A stretch of 41,727 nucleotides of DNA from Desmonostoc vinosum HA7617-LM4 (GTDB lineage: Bacteria > Cyanobacteriota > Cyanobacteriia > Cyanobacteriales > Nostocaceae): the NCBI GenBank assembly GCA_019359515.1, contig JAHHHC010000051.1, positions 1 to 41,727 on the forward strand, in the 5' to 3' direction. Below are positions 39,529 to 41,727 of this stretch, in pieces; position 1 is the stretch's first letter; each line of letters opens with the position of its first letter. Position numbers and translations under genes: made by a program. The notes under the pieces were generated by a model, which did no database searches, was not told where the DNA came from, and saw only the letters and a program-made list of their open reading frames with translations.

Positions 39529-40060
39529 CTCCTAGATAAGTAGAAGGACTAAATTAAACCTCACCTCAGATCTTGCACCTTTCAAACTGTCAGTCGCAAA
39601 ACTTACCTAATTGTTCGGCTTCGCTCTCTACCGCCAGGGATTGTAAATCCCTGTCTTATAGCAAAAGTCCATTAGAAATGGACTAAATACAGAGACAAAT
39701 AGATATGTAATTTTTATAACTTTATTGCGGCAGACTCATTATTTTCACTCGCAGGTGCAAGATGTGAGTCACCTCGATTGCCGGGTTTCGACTCCGCTCA
39801 ACCCTCGTCTTCTCAAAGAGCGAGCATTGAGCGACTTGCCCTAAGCAAAGCCGAAGGGAGTCGAAATGCATTTCATAAATAAATAATTGTGTCTACTTAC
39901 TTAATAGATTTTAGTGTGATTTTTTTAATGATTATAACAGTATCTTAGTCTCTTTTTAGTATTAATTTATTCTCCTTAAAACTTGATAATTATTAATAAA
40001 AATTGGGAAAAAACTAGTTGACAAGTATAAAAATATACATTAACATAATAAGTATGAGAA
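39529..40060. other. Repeat-rich intergenic region
   Basis: No gene is seen. It contains the second copy of the AGTCCATT palindrome (39666-39684) and an inverted arrangement of GTTTCGACTCCGCTC and GAGTCGAAATGC (about 39785-39868), a dispersed-repeat type. The rest is AT-rich. Confidence 0.55.
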
Positions 40061-40190
40061 GGGCGATCGCCTGATTCCGCTAAAGAAGAAAGCGATCGCC
40101 CCTATCTAACATCCACAATTGATAAAGGCGATCGTCTGATTCCACCAAAGAAGAGAGCGATCGCCTTTATGTAACATCCATAATCGGAGT
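40061..40190 (+). repeat. 65-bp tandem duplication carrying paired HIP1-type sites
   Basis: Two copies begin near 40062 and 40127 (GGCGATCGYCTGATTCCRCY, then AAAGAAGARAGCGATCGCC and a TAACATCCA tail). In each copy the two GCGATCG palindromic blocks can pair into a hairpin with a roughly 21-base loop. It lies directly upstream of the 40203 gene. Confidence 0.85.
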
Positions 40191-40202
40191 ACAAATACAA
40201 TC

Positions 40203-40490
40203 ATGACACAATCCCAAAAGTACCAAGACAATCAAAATTCCGCCGAATCAAAGTTACAACAGTATCTCAAGAGCGAAGATTTAAATACACCTAATCAATC
40301 TTCTGAACAGCCATTACCCAAAAGAGAACCACTTAAGCATCTACTAATTGGTTCACCCAAAGCTGTTACTAAAACAATTCACCGTTTGCAACTCAATGGC
40401 TACGCCAGTGTAGGAGATTGGAGTCCATTGTTACCAACCGCCAACCCAGAGGAGGTAATGAGTATTTTAATCCGTCAAATTCTGATGTAA
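40203..40490 (+). CDS. Conserved small cyanobacterial protein, 95 residues
   Basis: The N-terminal 40 residues are polar, Gln/Ser/Asn-rich and probably disordered. The conserved half (about 41-95) reads KREPLKHLLIGSPKAVTKTI, then HRLQLNGYASVGDWSPLLPT and a C-terminal EVMSILIRQIL helix. I recognise the pattern as a small family found widely in cyanobacteria, but I know of no assigned function. There is no signal peptide or Cys. A duplicated HIP1 element precedes it and a rho-independent terminator follows it, so it is monocistronic. Confidence 0.85.
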   Translation: MTQSQKYQDNQNSAESKLQQYLKSEDLNTPNQSSEQPLPKREPLKHLLIGSPKAVTKTIHRLQLNGYASVGDWSPLLPTANPEEVMSILIRQILM

Positions 40491-40510
40491 TAACCCAAAT
40501 TTAAGTTAGA

Positions 40511-40541
40511 TCCCCGGCTTTAAAAAAAAGTCGGGGTTTTG
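40511..40541 (+). terminator. Rho-independent terminator
   Basis: CCCCGGCTTT pairs with AAAGTCGGGG, including one G-T wobble, around a 5-base A loop. TTTT follows about 20 bases after the stop of the 40203 gene. Confidence 0.85.
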
Positions 40542-40623
40542 GATATTTGCACATAAAGTTATAATCAATATAAAAACTAAGCTAAAAAACATCTAAATTA
40601 CATAATCAAATTAAATAAAACTC

Positions 40624-40652
40624 TTGTGGGGTGGGCATCTTGCCCGCCCTAA
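40624..40652 (+). repeat. GGGTGGGCATCTTGCCCGCCC hairpin, upstream of the antitoxin gene
   Basis: GGGTGGGCA (40629-40637) and TGCCCGCCC (40641-40649) pair with one T-G wobble around a TCT loop. It lies 47 bases before the antitoxin ATG. A near-identical copy in the opposite orientation lies inside the MITE in the toxin gene. Confidence 0.8.
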
Positions 40653-40695
40653 TTATGCAAGTTATATGTGGAACAGCTTAAAGGATCAAAACTTT

Positions 40696-41043
40696 ATGAA
40701 TTTAGTTGTCAAAACTGACTCGATCAAGACAGCACCTAAGTTAACTTATGATGTGCTGATTGAAAATCAACCAGATGGCACAGTTAAAGCAACATTACTA
40801 GGTTTACCAGACTGTCAAGGTTTAGGAAATACAGAAACAGAAGCAATAGAAAAACTCAGTCAAAGTTTACAAACTCGGTTAGAAACTGCCAAGATTGTGA
40901 CTATAGAACTTGAAGCACCCAAAGTAGAAAACCCTTGGTTGAAATTTGCGGGAATGCACAAAGATAACCCTCTTTTTCCTGAAGTGCTGGAATTCATAGA
41001 AGCTGAACGAAGTCAAATCGACTTGCAGCATGGGACAAAGTGA
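40696..41043 (+). CDS. Antitoxin of a PIN-domain toxin-antitoxin pair (HicB-like fold)
   Basis: The ATG at 40696 is chosen because AAGGA lies about 11 bases before it and the upstream part of the frame is only repeat sequence. The 115 residues contain a HicB-like segment (LTYDVLIENQPDGTVKATLLGLPDCQGLGNTETEAIEKLSQSL; about 14-56). The C-terminal NPWLKFAGMHKDNPLFPEVLEFIEAER motif is seen in cyanobacterial proteins encoded before PIN toxins, and it probably wraps the toxin. It should bind and neutralise the toxin and repress the operon. Its stop overlaps the possible GTG start of the toxin frame and ends 5 bases before the toxin ATG. Confidence 0.75.
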   Translation: MNLVVKTDSIKTAPKLTYDVLIENQPDGTVKATLLGLPDCQGLGNTETEAIEKLSQSLQTRLETAKIVTIELEAPKVENPWLKFAGMHKDNPLFPEVLEFIEAERSQIDLQHGTK

Positions 41044-41048
41044 GTATT

Positions 41049-41542
41049 ATGTGGATATTAGATACAGACCATTTATCCTTGTTTCAAAATACTCACCCAT
41101 TAATCATACAACGCATAAGAGAGCATAATACTGAAAATATAGCCATAACAGTAATTACATTCGAGGAGAAAGTTAAAGGATGGCTGAATGCGATCAACAA
41201 ATACAGCACATTTCATCTGAATGAAGTACACAAGGGCGGGCAGGATGCCCACCCCACAAGATTTATCATATTAAGATGTGTACTTCATTTACTTGCAAAG
41301 TGCTGTATAATAATCAACCTTCTAAATATGACAAATTAATATGGGGATACAAGGGTTTATGGGATGAAATAGAATTTTTCAAAAATGTAAAATTACTTGA
41401 GTTTGATACTAAAGCTTGTAATATTTACGCTGAATTAGTTAGGCAGAAAATTCGCGTTGGCACTCAAGATTTACGCATTGCAGCAACTACGCTATCAGTG
41501 AATGGGGTTTTAGCAGAATCGAAAAGAAGCCCCGCGCTCTAA
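41049..41542 (+). pseudogene. VapC-type PIN toxin gene broken by a MITE and 3' degraded
   Basis: The ATG at 41049 starts MWILDTDHLSLFQ with the first PIN acids. ITVITFEEKVKGW carries the second, and GTQDLRIAATTLSVNGVL carries the late Asp. The frame is interrupted by a 102-bp element at 41204-41305 plus a TA duplication, a net gain of 104 bp that shifts the frame. Reading from AAA at 41199 and TA at 41202-41203 straight to T at 41308 restores GWLNAINKYNNQPSKYDKLIWGYKGL without a stop. The 3' end also diverges after GVLAE into hairpin sequence, so the usual NRRDF tail is missing. Members are ribonucleases that cut tRNA or rRNA; this copy should be inactive. Confidence 0.85.
41204..41305. mobile_element. 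102-bp MITE with 29-bp inverted ends and TA target duplication
   Basis: Left arm 41204-41232 and right arm 41277-41305 match at 24 of 29 positions, beginning CAGCAC and ending GTGCTG; the inner 13 bp (AATGAAGTACACA) are perfect. TA lies directly outside both ends, the signature of IS630/Tc1-type transposition. The centre carries the GGGCGGGCA/TGCCCACCC hairpin. It has no coding capacity. Confidence 0.88.
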
Positions 41543-41561
41543 CGCTTCGTTGAGCGTCGGG
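41530..41561. repeat. Imperfect hairpin at the broken 3' end of the toxin gene
   Basis: CCCCGCGCTCTAACG pairs with CGTTGAGCGTCGGG with two bulges around a CTT loop. It looks like an end hairpin of an IS200/IS605-type element, but no transposase is seen beside it. Confidence 0.45.
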
Positions 41562-41586
41562 ATGAATTTTTGGGCGACGACGAATT

Positions 41587-41631
41587 GACCCACTGTCCTG
41601 TCAATCCGTAGGATTGACAGGACAGTGGGTC
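41587..41631. repeat. Perfect palindrome with 21-bp arms and a 3-base loop
   Basis: GACCCACTGTCCTGTCAATC plus one base (41587-41607) is exactly complementary to 41611-41631, with GTA between. It would form a very stable hairpin in either strand. A short minus-strand frame from the ATG at 41693 runs into it and stops there. Confidence 0.95.
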
Positions 41632-41727
41632 GATGAGGAGTCGCCATTTTTAACTTTGAGGGAATCGATAAAATTTTCAATTACATGGGTCATAGTTGTA
41701 TCGTTTTGAGCAGAATATAAACGTAAT

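Noticed and set aside
40624-40695. Upstream extension of the antitoxin frame
   Set aside because: The extra 24 codons are read from the dispersed hairpin. The ATG at 40696 has a ribosome site and begins the family-like sequence.
41633-41693. Minus-strand gene starting at the ATG at 41693
   Set aside because: The frame is short and stops inside the palindrome, and the window ends just beyond its start. There is not enough sequence to support a gene call.

Overview
The window reads as a chromosomal segment of a filamentous, probably heterocyst-forming cyanobacterium (Nostocales). The basis is an allophycocyanin core cluster (apcE-apcA-apcB-apcC), a GAF-GAF-PAS adenylate cyclase of the Anabaena CyaB type, many HIP1 octamers (GCGATCGC), a heptanucleotide STRR array, and many dispersed palindromic repeats. 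The species cannot be named from sequence alone.

Layout. 1-4656: the end of a large repetitive beta-rich surface protein that begins outside the window, convergent with a two-partner-secretion exoprotein (TpsA). 4871-8209: a small unknown gene and the cyclase. 8464-9258: a double-glycine leader peptide gene with a cysteine-rich partner, a possible peptide-maturation locus. 10050-15927: an XRE regulator, a polysaccharide deacetylase with an RmlD-like reductase, a TPR lipoprotein, a pentapeptide-repeat membrane protein and a Uma2 protein. 16037-21161: isoaspartyl peptidase, a short DUF2256 zinc-ribbon gene, class I aldolase FbaB, a class I aminotransferase and an EamA transporter. 21524-23224: a DUF1400 alpha/beta hydrolase.

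23413-28536 is the most interesting gene group. A methyltransferase and a heme-oxygenase-like diiron protein overlap by 4 bp, and an H-NOX nitric oxide sensor and its HNOBA-type histidine kinase also overlap by 4 bp. All four lie in one minus-strand run, and a Fe(II)/2-oxoglutarate-type oxygenase is divergent from them. This could be a small-molecule pathway coupled to NO or redox sensing; the link is inferred from gene order.

28609-33721 holds the phycobilisome core genes; ApcE has four linker repeats. 34589-35119 is a secreted unknown. 35433-37160 is a solo tnpB (IS200/IS605) element next to the remains of a DUF433/DUF5615 toxin-antitoxin pair; the tnpB carries an in-frame palindromic insertion. 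37312-39528 is a Ser/Thr kinase fused to an FGE-like domain. 40203-41542 holds a conserved small gene and a PIN toxin-antitoxin pair. Its toxin is broken by a 102-bp MITE flanked by TA, and removing it in silico restores the frame exactly. A perfect 21-bp-arm palindrome lies near the right edge.
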